NCBI GenBank assembly: GCA_002394385.1
Contig: DGTS01000018.1
Location: 1-64,000 of the forward strand
Direction of reading: 5' to 3'
Length of the DNA stretch: 64,000 bases
From: Prevotella sp. UBA4330
Lineage (GTDB): Bacteria; Bacteroidota; Bacteroidia; Bacteroidales; Bacteroidaceae
This document shows positions 26,149 to 34,325 of the stretch, piece after piece. How positions within the stretch are numbered: the stretch's first letter is position 1; each line of letters starts with the position of its first letter. The notes under the pieces were generated by a model, which was given only the letters and a program-made list of their open reading frames with translations, ran no database searches and was not told the origin of the DNA. Both the position numbers and the translations under genes were made by a program.

Positions 26149-26174
26149 CTTTTTGTAACAATTTTATTAAAAAA

Positions 26175-26206
26175 TTTGCGCGATTAAACATTTCTATTTA
26201 TCTTTG
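26175..26206 (+). promoter_or_regulatory. Promoter of the ECF sigma factor gene
   Basis: TTTG, 20 nt, TATCTTTG, a full housekeeping-type match. The start codon lies 117 nt after the -7 box, leaving a leader of about 110 nt in which I recognise no regulatory fold. Confidence 0.75.
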
Positions 26207-26322
26207 CACGCAAGAAATGCAATGACTACGTGTGTCTTAGCATTCTTTTAACATTAATAATAACTAAAACCAAGGTTGCCTATAGTATATATCTTTACTT
26301 CGAAATATTAAATATATAGAAG

Positions 26323-26919
26323 ATGAAAGATTTGCATGATATGACCGACGAAGAGTTGGCCTTATCTTACATTGATGGGAACAACCGTGCTTTCGACCTG
26401 CTTCTTAGCCGCACACAGGATAGATTGTTTCAATATATCCTTTTCGTCGTGCGCGACAAAGAAACTGCCGATGACATTTTCCAGGAGACATTCCTCAAGG
26501 CTATCGCAAAACTCAACCACGGGCACTACCGCCCATCGGGGAAGTTCTTGGGATGGATGATGCGCATCGCACATAACGCCGTGATGGACTGGTTCCGCGA
26601 CCAGAAGGCGCAAAACATCATTGAGCCTACTCAGGACAACGACCTGAGCAACCTTAACCCGAAGGATATTCTTGACGGATTTGTAGAGGCCGACTATGTT
26701 AACGACCAGATTCTGCGCGACGTGAAGCGCATCATGGAGAACCTGCCGCCATCGCAGCGCGAGGTGGTTTTCATGCGATACTATCAAGAACTGTCATTCA
26801 AGGAGATTGCAGAGACAACGGGCGTGAGCATCAACACCGCCCTCGGACGCATGCGCTATGCAATCATCAACATGCGCCGAATGGCAAAGGAGCACAACGT
26901 GGCGCTTAACATGATTTAA
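26323..26919 (+). CDS. ECF-type RNA polymerase sigma factor
   Basis: A 198-residue sigma factor with region 2 (residues about 20-90: AFDLLLSRTQDRLFQYILFV, ADDIFQETFLKAI) and region 4 (about 135-190: LPPSQREVVFMRYYQELSFK, EIAETTGVSINTALGRMRYA). Region 3 is absent, as in group IV sigma factors. No anti-sigma factor or SusC/D pair is adjacent, so its regulator and regulon are unknown. It is transcribed alone from a housekeeping-type promoter. Confidence 0.93.
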   Translation: MKDLHDMTDEELALSYIDGNNRAFDLLLSRTQDRLFQYILFVVRDKETADDIFQETFLKAIAKLNHGHYRPSGKFLGWMMRIAHNAVMDWFRDQKAQNIIEPTQDNDLSNLNPKDILDGFVEADYVNDQILRDVKRIMENLPPSQREVVFMRYYQELSFKEIAETTGVSINTALGRMRYAIINMRRMAKEHNVALNMI

Positions 26920-26940
26920 AAAGCGAGCGCTAAAACAACT

Positions 26941-26994
26941 TGAGCGTTGGGCGATGATTGTCTTAAATACAGAACAAACTTCGCTCAACGCTCA
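26941..26994. terminator. Inverted-repeat terminator after the sigma factor gene
   Basis: TGAGCGTTGGGCGA and TCGCTCAACGCTCA form a 14-bp stem with one mismatch around a 26-nt loop. A nearly identical element stands after dacB at 50652. It lies between convergent genes and may work in both directions. Confidence 0.6.
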
Positions 26995-27047
26995 TCTTTA
27001 TGCTCGGCCTTGCCTCTTCTTTTTACTATATAATATTAATTAGGCTT

Positions 27048-27713
27048 TTAAACAACTTTATTATATACTTTCCCTTTCCAATGCAACATATCTCCTTCAA
27101 TATATATATAATCCTCTTTTATATAATACCTCTGGAAAAAAGCATTATTAATGAATGGTATAGTTATATAAACACTGTCTGCATCTTCTTTTAAATCAAT
27201 GCCAGAAGACATGTAATACAACAAACCATAGAAAGATCCCTCTATAGAATGTGGAAGATAATCTTTAGGCGCAATACAAAAATTGAAGAATCTCTCTTTG
27301 CGGGATATTAGAAATATATTGTTGCTTTTGCGTTTACATTCTTTTATTCCTTCACCATAAACAGCAATGTCAAGATCGTAAAGGTCAAAAGGTATGTCAA
27401 ATTTTATTTGAATTGAGTCCGACTTATTTGATTCATAATTGAAATCAACAATAACATCTTTTTCCATATCATCAGTAGTATATAAACTTGATACTCTGAG
27501 TAACGATTCCGCAAGTCTCTCAACTTTACAAACGGCAATAGTGTCGTTCCAGAACAATATTAAATGAGGTTGATAAACAACGAGGTAAAGCGTATCATTT
27601 TTTATTATTATTTTCTCCATATCGTCAGATGTATAGCATTCTTCTTGACATGTTGATTGACTATAGGCCATCTGGCTAAAACAAAGCAAAAATAATAATA
27701 CTGTGTACTTCAT
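27048..27713 (-). CDS. Secreted protein of unknown function
   Basis: A 221-residue protein with a Sec signal peptide (MKYTVLLFLLCFSQMAYSQS). The mature part contains alternating beta-prone segments and four Cys, but no motif I recognise. The DNA is A+T-rich, like the MORN-like gene, and the gene stands alone between convergent neighbours. Both suggest an accessory, possibly transferred gene. Function unknown. Confidence 0.65.
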   Translation of the reverse strand: MKYTVLLFLLCFSQMAYSQSTCQEECYTSDDMEKIIIKNDTLYLVVYQPHLILFWNDTIAVCKVERLAESLLRVSSLYTTDDMEKDVIVDFNYESNKSDSIQIKFDIPFDLYDLDIAVYGEGIKECKRKSNNIFLISRKERFFNFCIAPKDYLPHSIEGSFYGLLYYMSSGIDLKEDADSVYITIPFINNAFFQRYYIKEDYIYIEGDMLHWKGKVYNKVV

Positions 27714-27746
27714 AATTCGACATCTTTAAACTCTCCACTCTAAACT

Positions 27747-27767
27747 CCCCTCTCTACGGGAGAGGGG
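27747..27767. terminator. Hairpin after rpe (dispersed GC-rich element)
   Basis: CCCCTCTC-TACGG-GAGAGGGG, followed towards rpe by GTCGGGGGAGAGGC, which touches the rpe stop region. It is the same element type as that inside rfbD and at 29290. Its position directly after a stop codon suggests that these repeats serve as terminators or mRNA end stabilisers. Confidence 0.55.
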
Positions 27768-27782
27768 TCGGGGGAGAGGCTT

Positions 27783-28430
27783 TTACAACGCTTTCAATTG
27801 TTTTATCGTAGCATAAGGATCCTGGGCACGGAAGACATAACTTCCGCTGACAAGCACGTCAACACCAGCAGCGACAAGACGCGGAGCCGTCTCGCTCTGA
27901 ACACCTCCGTCAACCTCAATCAAAGCCTTCGAGCCCGACTCGCTGATCAATCTGCGCAGGCGCTGCGCCTTGCTAATCGTATTCTCAATGAACTTCTGTC
28001 CGCCGAAGCCCGGGTTCACGCTCATCAGCAACACCATGTCCACATCGCCGATAATATCCTCCAGGCACGACACTGGTGTCGAGGGATTCAGCGTAACGCC
28101 AGCCTTCATCCCAGCATCGTGTATCTCCTGAATGGTGCGGTGCAAGTGGGTGCACGCCTCATAGTGCACATTCATCATCATCGCACCCGTCTTTGCCGTC
28201 TGAGCGATGTAACGCTCGGGGTGAACAATCATGAAATGCACGTCGAGCGGCTTCTTGCAAACCTTGGAAACCGCCTCCAGCACAGGGAAGCCGAACGAAA
28301 TGTTGGGAACAAAGACACCGTCCATGATGTCCATGTGAAGCCAGTCGGCATCGCTGCTGTTAATCATCTCGATATCCGACTTCAGGTCAATGAAGTTTGC
28401 GGCAAGCAAAGAAGGAGAAACTATTGCCAT
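27783..28430 (-). CDS. rpe: Ribulose-phosphate 3-epimerase
   Basis: Interconverts ribulose-5-phosphate and xylulose-5-phosphate in the pentose phosphate pathway. It is a TIM barrel of 215 aa with normal start SPSLLAANF. Metal and catalytic residues are visible in HMDIMDGVFVPNISFG, DVHFMIVHP, MSVNPGFGGQKF and the phosphate site VDGGV...LVSGSYVF. It is preceded 12 nt upstream by a 41-codon ORF, probably in the same transcript. Confidence 0.96.
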   Translation of the reverse strand: MAIVSPSLLAANFIDLKSDIEMINSSDADWLHMDIMDGVFVPNISFGFPVLEAVSKVCKKPLDVHFMIVHPERYIAQTAKTGAMMMNVHYEACTHLHRTIQEIHDAGMKAGVTLNPSTPVSCLEDIIGDVDMVLLMSVNPGFGGQKFIENTISKAQRLRRLISESGSKALIEVDGGVQSETAPRLVAAGVDVLVSGSYVFRAQDPYATIKQLKAL

Positions 28431-28442
28431 CGTTCTTCCGTA

Positions 28443-28568
28443 TTAGTTAAGGCAATAAACCTGTGGTTTGCCACTGTTCTTAAACACCTTGTAGGTGTAT
28501 GCTATCTGACGAATCAGGTTGAGCGTCTGCTCAGAAGGTTTCATGTCTTCAGGTGTAAAATACTTCAT
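28443..28568 (-). CDS. Small 41-residue protein upstream of rpe
   Basis: The frame begins MKYFTPEDMKPSEQTLNLIR, continues with QIAYTYKV and ends YCLN. It is soluble, without a signal peptide, and has a balanced composition and ordinary codon use, unlike random frames here. The ATG and the TAA fit neatly between a 5' leader and rpe (12-nt gap), suggesting co-translation. A TACTTTTG box about 180 nt upstream (28748-28755) may be the promoter. The function is unknown. Confidence 0.6.
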   Translation of the reverse strand: MKYFTPEDMKPSEQTLNLIRQIAYTYKVFKNSGKPQVYCLN

Positions 28569-28895
28569 AGGCACTTTCACATTATTATATGATTTGACTT
28601 TGTTTTTGATGTTCTCTTTTCTTTATAACGCACACCCATGGGTATTTATTACACTAAACATGAAAAAAAAATCTCTTTTCTTCAAAAAAGCATTTTCCGC
28701 CTCTCCATCCGTCATCACACACGCGCCCGACACACCTCTAGCACCGCCAAAAGTATACAAATGACATGCCCAAAAACCACATCTTGCCCCCGCAACCGCC
28801 CCTTTTCACCCTGTTTATGACCATTTTTGGCACGGATTACTAGCCCCTTAAGATAGGGGGTTGGGGGTCTGAGCGTCACATTTGGTGTCACAATT

Positions 28896-29017
28896 CCTCC
28901 TAGTAGGGGGAGGCAGGAGGGGATTGTTTGTTTCTCGTTTCTTTTTGGCACGGATTACACGGAAAAACACGGATTAATCTCATTCTAATTGTAGGGGCGC
29001 TCCCCCGTGTGCGCCCG
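28896..29017. repeat. 122-bp direct repeat, copy 1
   Basis: Begins CCTCCTAGTAGGGGGAGGCA and ends GTGTGCGCCCG. By eye it differs from copy 2 at only a few positions (such as TTACACGG versus TTACACAG). It contains an AGGAGGGGATTG core, a GGCACGGATTACAC block and an AATTGTAGGGGCG block. Confidence 0.9.
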
Positions 29018-29099
29018 CATGGGTGCATATGGTGATTAAACGGGCGCACACAGAGGTACGCCCCTACAGATTAATCGTGCCCGTTGTGTTACATTTCCT

Positions 29100-29221
29100 C
29101 CTCCTAGTAGGGGGAGGCAGGAGGGGATTGTTTGTTTCTCGTTTCTTTTTGGCACGGATTACACAGAAAAACACGGACTAATCTCATTTTAATTGTAGGG
29201 GCGTACCCCCGTGTGCGCCCG
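29100..29221. repeat. 122-bp direct repeat, copy 2
   Basis: Same length and layout as copy 1, 82 bp further on. Its right end overlaps the 88-bp segment that recurs inverted at 32616. Confidence 0.9.
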
Positions 29222-29275
29222 TCTCGAAGAGTGTTGCGGATAAAAAACAAAAACACCCCTCCCCAAGGAAGAGGC
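29188..29275 (+). repeat. Left arm of an 88-bp inverted repeat flanking patatin and TPR genes
   Basis: Starts TTTAATTGTAGGGGCG, passes GTGTGCGCCCGTCTCG and ends CCCCTCCCCAAGGAAGAGGC. It matches the reverse complement of 32616-32703 with about four mismatches and no gaps. Confidence 0.88.
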
Positions 29276-29524
29276 ATTTCTTGTGATTCAACCCCTCCCT
29301 ACGGGGGAGGGGCTGGGGAGAGGCTTCTTCCTCCTCCTAGTTCTTGCTCTGGCAAGCGGCGAAGCCGAGCGGGGGGAGGCAGGAGGGGATTGTCTTGTAT
29401 AAGTCTCCTTTATATTAAAGACTAGCAGTTACAATCCCCTCCTGGACAATGCCTGAAAACGGGTCAAGAAGAGCAGATGATGTATCAGAGAGACGGGGAA
29501 ATTGATACATTTTTACAATTTCCT

Positions 29525-29555
29525 TTTGAAGAATGGGAAAAAAGAGTTAATTTTG
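29525..29555 (+). promoter_or_regulatory. Promoter of the patatin-like gene
   Basis: TTTG, 19 nt, TAATTTTG, with the ATG 22 nt after the -7 box. It lies in unique sequence just inside the repeat block. Confidence 0.75.
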
Positions 29556-29577
29556 CAAGGAAAGTCAATCATTTGAT

Positions 29578-31122
29578 ATGGATGGATTAAATATTGGTTT
29601 GTCGTTTTCTGGTGGTGGATACAGGGCTGCTGTATTCCATTTGGGCGCCCTCTCTTTCTTGAATTCAATCAATGTGGGAGATGGGAAAACGCTGTTGGAG
29701 CACGTCTCTGTCTTGTCGACTGTTTCTGGCGGAACAATCACGGGACTGAAATATATGCTTTCGCTTGCGAAGAAGCAAGACATCAATGACATGGTGGATG
29801 AATTATATGCCTTCCTATATAATGAGAATTTGTTCGAAGATTTCTTTGCCAATTTGGAAAAGGGAAGGACGGAAGACGGAATGTCGTTCATCAAGTTGAT
29901 GGCCAACATATACGACAACAAATTATTCAACAACTCCGTCATGGGCGATTTGATGGATTGTGTGAAAAATGGCCCTGTCGAACGTTACTCCGCCAATGCC
30001 ACAGATTTTGGCAATGGCCTTCCTTTCAGGTTTCAGGTGAAAAGTGGACTGATGGTGGCAAATGACGACAGGAGAAATTTGAAAAGAGAAGACTTGTTAA
30101 AGATTACCTTGGGCGAGGCCCTCGCATGTTCCTCTTGTTTCCCTGGCGCTTTTGAACCCATGATGTTTCCCGACGATTTTAAAGTTGGCAGCAACGGGGT
30201 CATGGACAAAAAGGACCGTTTCGGCATCATGGATGGCGGCATTGTCGATAATCAGGGAATAGAAGTCATTGAACTAGCAGAAGAAAGCATGAGAAAAAAA
30301 GGCAAGGCTTTTGACCTCGTCATTGTTTCTGATGTCTCCAGTCCCTACATGGATGCATATTCTCCCAACAAGCAGATGCTTCCTAAAGGCATAGGCAAGT
30401 GGACACTCGGCAACATACAAAAGGGAGTCAGGTGGACAGGAGCGCTCACTACCCTCTTGTGGATAGCCTCTATATTGGCAGGAAATCATTATCTGATAGG
30501 CGCAATGACAGTAGTATGGGGATTGGCGGCCGTGGTCAATCTCATCATGGCGAGGTCGAAGAAGAAATTGGTAAATCTATTGTCAAAAACGATAGTGGGA
30601 AATATTACACCCTGGCTCAAACACTTGTCATTGGCGGATATAGAATCGTTGTTGATGAATCGTGCCACATCCGTTCTTATGATGACTTCCTCTGTGTTTC
30701 TGAAAAGAATCCGCAAGATGTCATATTCCAGCCTTCATGATGATGAGGAATGGCATAATCGTTTGATAACCAATACGATTTATGAACTGCGGCCAGAGGA
30801 GAAATGGTCTTTTATGCGTAAGAACAACAATTTGCCTGAATATCTTGCACCATCGCCGGCCATGCAAGAGAACAGCCGCAAGGCTGCAAACATGAAAACA
30901 ACATTGTGGTTTACCCAGGAGGATAAGGACAATGGTTATCCTGAAGCCGTGTTTGCTGCAGGTCGCTATACAATTTGCTACAATCTCCTGAAATATATCG
31001 AGGACATACAAAAGGACGGCGACAATACGAACGAAAACCATGAACTTATCATTTCATGCAAACAACAACTAATGGAGGCATGGGCTAAATTCCAGGAAAA
31101 TCCACTTGAAGGTGCTATATAA
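29578..31122 (+). CDS. Patatin-like phospholipase with membrane hairpin
   Basis: Predicted acyl hydrolase (514 aa) using a Ser-Asp dyad. The oxyanion loop is GGGYR (12-16), the nucleophile Ser50 lies in TVSGG, and the acid is Asp219 in MDGGIVDNQG. Two hydrophobic segments (about 288-325) suggest insertion into the inner membrane. The C-terminal 190 residues have no motif I recognise. There is no signal peptide, so the active domain should face the cytoplasm. Patatins occur both in lipid turnover and as defence effectors. No nucleotide cyclase or other defence gene is adjacent. Confidence 0.88.
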   Translation: MDGLNIGLSFSGGGYRAAVFHLGALSFLNSINVGDGKTLLEHVSVLSTVSGGTITGLKYMLSLAKKQDINDMVDELYAFLYNENLFEDFFANLEKGRTEDGMSFIKLMANIYDNKLFNNSVMGDLMDCVKNGPVERYSANATDFGNGLPFRFQVKSGLMVANDDRRNLKREDLLKITLGEALACSSCFPGAFEPMMFPDDFKVGSNGVMDKKDRFGIMDGGIVDNQGIEVIELAEESMRKKGKAFDLVIVSDVSSPYMDAYSPNKQMLPKGIGKWTLGNIQKGVRWTGALTTLLWIASILAGNHYLIGAMTVVWGLAAVVNLIMARSKKKLVNLLSKTIVGNITPWLKHLSLADIESLLMNRATSVLMMTSSVFLKRIRKMSYSSLHDDEEWHNRLITNTIYELRPEEKWSFMRKNNNLPEYLAPSPAMQENSRKAANMKTTLWFTQEDKDNGYPEAVFAAGRYTICYNLLKYIEDIQKDGDNTNENHELIISCKQQLMEAWAKFQENPLEGAI

Positions 31123-31229
31123 CGTAAACAAGCATTCTATGCAAGGGAAGGAATCAAACTGTCCCTTGACTCTTCAAACCAATTATATTTCTTTTATATT
31201 TTCAGTTTAATTAATAAGACAATCTGTAT

Positions 31230-32123
31230 ATGAAACGAACTTTTTTACTTTTCATTTTGACTGCATGCGTCTATGGAAATCTTGCAGCACAAGTGTCTTG
31301 GTATGACAGGTATCTAGAATGTATCAATGACAGCAGTCTTGATTATTCCCGACAAGTGATAGAACAATGGGAACGGGCAGAACCTGAATCAGCTGACGTA
31401 TACGCTGCCTGGTTCAATTATTATTTAAAGATGAGCATGGATGAAGTCATACAGATGACTTCTGTCCCTCCACAGGATGGTCAACAAGCATTGGAAATGG
31501 AAGGTAGCGAAGGAGAGTCTGCATATATGTATTCAAAGCAGGTGTACAACGACTCTCTTATTGCGATTGCCTTCGAGAAGATAGACAAGGCTATCAGCCT
31601 CTATCCCAACAGGTTGGATTTGCCATTTGGCAAAATTCACATGCTTTTTACACTAGAGGATTACGAAAAAGCGATGCCTGCTATACACCAGGTAATAGAA
31701 CGTTCACATCTCAACGGCAATCAATGGACGTGGACACTTGGAAAACCTGTGGAAGACGGAAAGGAGGCGTTCAAGTCAAGTATGCAAGATTATTTCAGGA
31801 GGTTCTATGACGCAGAACTTGAAAACGAAGCGATGCAAATAACGGAATGGATGCTTCAATATTATCCCGATGATGTCGTTTTCCGTAGCAATAAGGCTTC
31901 GCTCCTTGCCATATCAGGCAACACAGACGAGGCGTTGCCACTATTCCTTTCAATTCACGATGACAATCCAGACGATTACATTGTGACTTCAAATATCGCT
32001 TTTATCTATAAGCAAAAAGAAGATAAAGAAAATGCGCTGAAATACTATCGCATATTGTCCGAATGCGGTGACGAAGAAATGGAGGAACTGGCCCGTAAAG
32101 CCATTAGTGAATTGACTGAATAA
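31230..32123 (+). CDS. Secreted TPR-repeat protein
   Basis: A 297-residue protein with a signal peptide (MKRTFLLFILTACVYGNLAA, cleavage before Q). At least three helical repeat pairs of TPR type are visible in the second half (AMQITEWMLQYYPDDVVFRS, GNTDEALPLFLSIHDDNPDD, KENALKYYRILSECGDEEME). It probably acts as a periplasmic scaffold. It follows the patatin gene by about 110 nt on the same strand and shares the same repeat-bounded segment, but a direct functional link is only an inference. Confidence 0.78.
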   Translation: MKRTFLLFILTACVYGNLAAQVSWYDRYLECINDSSLDYSRQVIEQWERAEPESADVYAAWFNYYLKMSMDEVIQMTSVPPQDGQQALEMEGSEGESAYMYSKQVYNDSLIAIAFEKIDKAISLYPNRLDLPFGKIHMLFTLEDYEKAMPAIHQVIERSHLNGNQWTWTLGKPVEDGKEAFKSSMQDYFRRFYDAELENEAMQITEWMLQYYPDDVVFRSNKASLLAISGNTDEALPLFLSIHDDNPDDYIVTSNIAFIYKQKEDKENALKYYRILSECGDEEMEELARKAISELTE

Positions 32124-32812
32124 CTCCAATTTAGCGAATCTGGTAAATGAAGATAACGAAATTCCCTTCGGCAGCCCATCCATAGCCGTAAGGGAATTCT
32201 TTTTTGACACCGATTTCACGGGAAAACACGGACTATCCATTATCCATTATCCGCTCGGCTATGCCGCTTTGCAAGCAAAGAATTATCAATTAACTTAATC
32301 CGTGTCATCTGTGCCAAAATACAACATAAAAAGGCACAAGTGAGAGGCCAAGGAGACACAAGTTAGGGGTTCAGCAGCGCCTTTTTACATGTTACAATTC
32401 CGCCTCCTGGAAGGGGGAGGAAGAAACCCCACCAGCCCCTCAAAGCCTCTCCCCAGCCCCTCCCCCGTAGGGAGGGGTTGAATCACACAATACGATACTG
32501 AATCTATTGGACTCTCACAAAAAATGCCTCTTCCTTTGGGAGGGGTGTTTTTGTTTACCTCCCTATGGAATAGACAATCCCCTCCTGACCTCCCCCTGCT
32601 AGGAGGAGGAAATGAGCCTCTTCCTTGGGGAGGGGTGTTTTTGTTTTTTATCTGCAACACTCGTCGAGACGGGCGCACACGGGGGAGCGCCCCTACAATT
32701 AAATTAAAATTGTTTTCCGTGTTTTTCGTGTAATCCGCGCCAAAAAGGCAATCAGCGGCTAGGAAGGTATGGGATAAAAAAATGACACCAAAGTAAAAAA
32801 ATGTCGAAAATG
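32124..32812. repeat. Repeat-rich intergenic region before the trp promoter
   Basis: No gene is supported. It contains 'aatccgtg' blocks (32215-32330 and 32712), GC-rich hairpins at about 32395-32480 and 32535-32640, and CCTCCCCCTGCTAGGAGG. From 32385 to 32760 it is, in reverse complement, an expanded version of 29144-29340, with an extra internal insertion. Confidence 0.75.
32616..32703 (-). repeat. Right arm of the 88-bp inverted repeat
   Basis: Reverse complement of 29188-29275 with about four substitutions. Together the arms bracket roughly 3.3 kb holding the patatin and TPR genes. Confidence 0.88.
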
Positions 32813-32843
32813 TTTGCACTTTATCAGAAATTGTGTAACTTTG
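32813..32843 (+). promoter_or_regulatory. Promoter of the trp operon
   Basis: TTTG, 19 nt, TAACTTTG, a full consensus match. Transcription should begin near 32850. A short GTTGACGAG-type minisatellite (32861-32898) lies between the start site and the leader peptide. Confidence 0.85.
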
Positions 32844-32913
32844 CAAACGATTTAAAAGTTGATGAGTTGACGAGTAAACAAGTTGACGAGTTGACAAGAT
32901 TAGAACAAACAAT

Positions 32914-32973
32914 ATGAATAAGAGTGTATTTACAGCATGGTGGTGGCGCTGCTCAAGGTTGGAACAATCGTGA
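32914..32973 (+). CDS. trpL: trp leader peptide with three consecutive Trp codons
   Basis: A 19-codon ORF reading MNKSVFTAWWWRCSRLEQS. Three tandem TGG codons (9-11) lie upstream of a terminator hairpin and ahead of trpDCFABEG. Scarcity of charged tRNA-Trp would stall a ribosome there and change folding of the leader RNA, the classical attenuation mechanism. A small hairpin ATCGT-GAG-ACGAT begins at the stop codon. GTGTAT inside codons 3-5 can pair with ATACAC just before the terminator. The exact antiterminator is not resolved by eye. Confidence 0.88.
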   Translation: MNKSVFTAWWWRCSRLEQS

Positions 32974-33008
32974 GACGATAGCCGTGTGAATACATCCAGA
33001 TACACAAA

Positions 33009-33039
33009 GGGCCTGCCGTACTTGCGACAGGTCCTTTTT
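33009..33039 (+). terminator. trp attenuator (intrinsic terminator)
   Basis: GGGCCTGCCG-TACTTG-CGACAGGTCC followed by TTTTT: a 10-bp stem with one mismatch and one G-U pair. It stands 35 nt after the leader-peptide stop and 280 nt before trpD, with no other ORF between. Confidence 0.88.
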
Positions 33040-33059
33040 CGTTAAAGGTGTTCTTTCCG

Positions 33060-33262
33060 CTACGCTATCAATCCCCTCCTGACCTCCCCTTTCCAAGGGG
33101 CGGAATTGAATGTGGGGAGCCTCCCTAAGGGGCGGAATTATGCATTAAGCATTACGCATTATGCATTATAAAATACGAAATATCGCCGACCCCGCCCCTA
33201 GCCCCGCCCCTACATGGGTGGGGAATCACGGTCGAACGAAGCATTAAGCATTATGCATTGAG
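33060..33262. repeat. Repeats between the trp attenuator and trpD
   Basis: Contains CCCCTCCTGACCTCCCC and CCAAGGGGCGGAATT elements, two clusters of GCATTAAGCATTATGCATT-type repeats (33144-33175 and 33240-33262), and a CCCCTACATGGGTGGGGAA hairpin. All this lies inside the operon transcript. Confidence 0.75.
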
Positions 33263-33320
33263 GATGGGAGTTAGGAAGAAAACAATTACAATAAAAGGCA
33301 CATTAAAAACATTTAGAATT

Positions 33321-34325
33321 ATGGAGATGAAGGAAATACTGAACAGGATGCTCAACCACGAGGAACTGACTCGCGAGGAGACAAAGGACATCCTGGTGGG
33401 AATAACCAAGAGCGAGTTCCCAACGGAGCAGATAACGGCACTGCTCACTGGAATACAGATGAGGGGTATCACGGTTGACGAACTGCTGGGGTTCCGCGAC
33501 GGAATACTGGAGACGGGGGTGCCCGTGCCACTCGACTGCGACCGCTATATCGACGTGGTGGGAACAGGTGGCGACCGCAAGAACACGTTCAACATCAGCA
33601 CCACGTCGTGCTTTGTGATTGCGGGAGCGGGATATAAGGTGGCAAAGCATGGCAACTATGCCGCCACAAGCGTGAGCGGAGCGTCTAACGTGATTGCTCA
33701 ACACGGCGTGAAATTCACCGACGACCTCGACACCCTGAACCGAAGCATCAACGAGGCGGGCATCGTTTATCTGCACGCTCAGTTGTTTGCAAGAGCAATG
33801 AAGTTTGTGGGACCGATAAGAAAGGCGCTGCCCTTCCCCACCCTCTTCAACCTGTTGGGACCGATAGTGAACCCCAGCAAGCCGCAATGTCAGTTGCTTG
33901 GCGTGGCAAATCTCGACCAGATGAGACTATATAATAATGTATATCAGAAAATCGGGATTGACTATGGCATAATAAACAGCATCGACGGTTACGACGAGAT
34001 TTCGCTTACGGGCGACTTCAAGGTGACCACCAACGACTATGAACGCGTGTTCCACCCGAAAGACCTGGGCTTCGACATCGCCAAACCAGAGGAACTTGTG
34101 GGTGGCGCAACCGAGGAAGAGGCAGCCGCGATATTCGATGCCGTAATCAAAAACGAGGCATTGCCCGCGCAGAAGAACATCGTTCTCGCCAATGCAGCGT
34201 TCGGAATACAGGTGCTGGAGAAGGGCAAGAAGAGCATTGAAGAGTGCATCGAGATTGCCCGCGAGTCGATAGACAGCGGTAAGGCACTTGCCACATTCAA
34301 GAAATTTGCAGAGATAAACTCGTGA
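33321..34325 (+). CDS. trpD: Anthranilate phosphoribosyltransferase (TrpD)
   Basis: Second step of tryptophan synthesis: anthranilate plus PRPP gives phosphoribosyl-anthranilate. The start at MEMKEILNRML gives 334 aa, the normal length. An upstream extension would be encoded by repeat DNA. The PRPP loop VVGTGGDRKNTFNIST, the KHGNYAATSVSGASNVI segment and FNLLGPIVNP are intact. The chain stops in a TGATG overlap with trpC, implying translational coupling. Confidence 0.95.
   Translation: MEMKEILNRMLNHEELTREETKDILVGITKSEFPTEQITALLTGIQMRGITVDELLGFRDGILETGVPVPLDCDRYIDVVGTGGDRKNTFNISTTSCFVIAGAGYKVAKHGNYAATSVSGASNVIAQHGVKFTDDLDTLNRSINEAGIVYLHAQLFARAMKFVGPIRKALPFPTLFNLLGPIVNPSKPQCQLLGVANLDQMRLYNNVYQKIGIDYGIINSIDGYDEISLTGDFKVTTNDYERVFHPKDLGFDIAKPEELVGGATEEEAAAIFDAVIKNEALPAQKNIVLANAAFGIQVLEKGKKSIEECIEIARESIDSGKALATFKKFAEINS

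Larger units (their letters stand above)
28569..29577. repeat. 1-kb intergenic region made of dispersed repeats
   Basis: No gene is supported. Apart from the leader of the rpe unit, it consists of GC-rich hairpins, 'aatccgtg' blocks, GGGCGCACAC blocks and two 122-bp direct repeats (listed separately). It changes abruptly at about 29450 into unique sequence that carries the patatin promoter. Confidence 0.75.

Noticed and set aside
29578..32123. CBASS-type defence operon with a patatin (CapV) effector
   Set aside because: No cyclic-nucleotide synthase, ubiquitin-like helper or sensor gene is adjacent, and the partner is a secreted TPR protein. A defence role remains untested, not supported.
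32385..33005. 206-codon minus-strand frame across the repeat block and trp leader
   Set aside because: It is composed almost wholly of dispersed repeats, runs against the trp promoter and leader peptide, and its translation shows no protein-like features.
33258..33320. Longer TrpD start 21 codons upstream
   Set aside because: These codons come from a GCATTATGCATT repeat and a basic stretch not found in TrpD. The start at 33321 gives the normal length.
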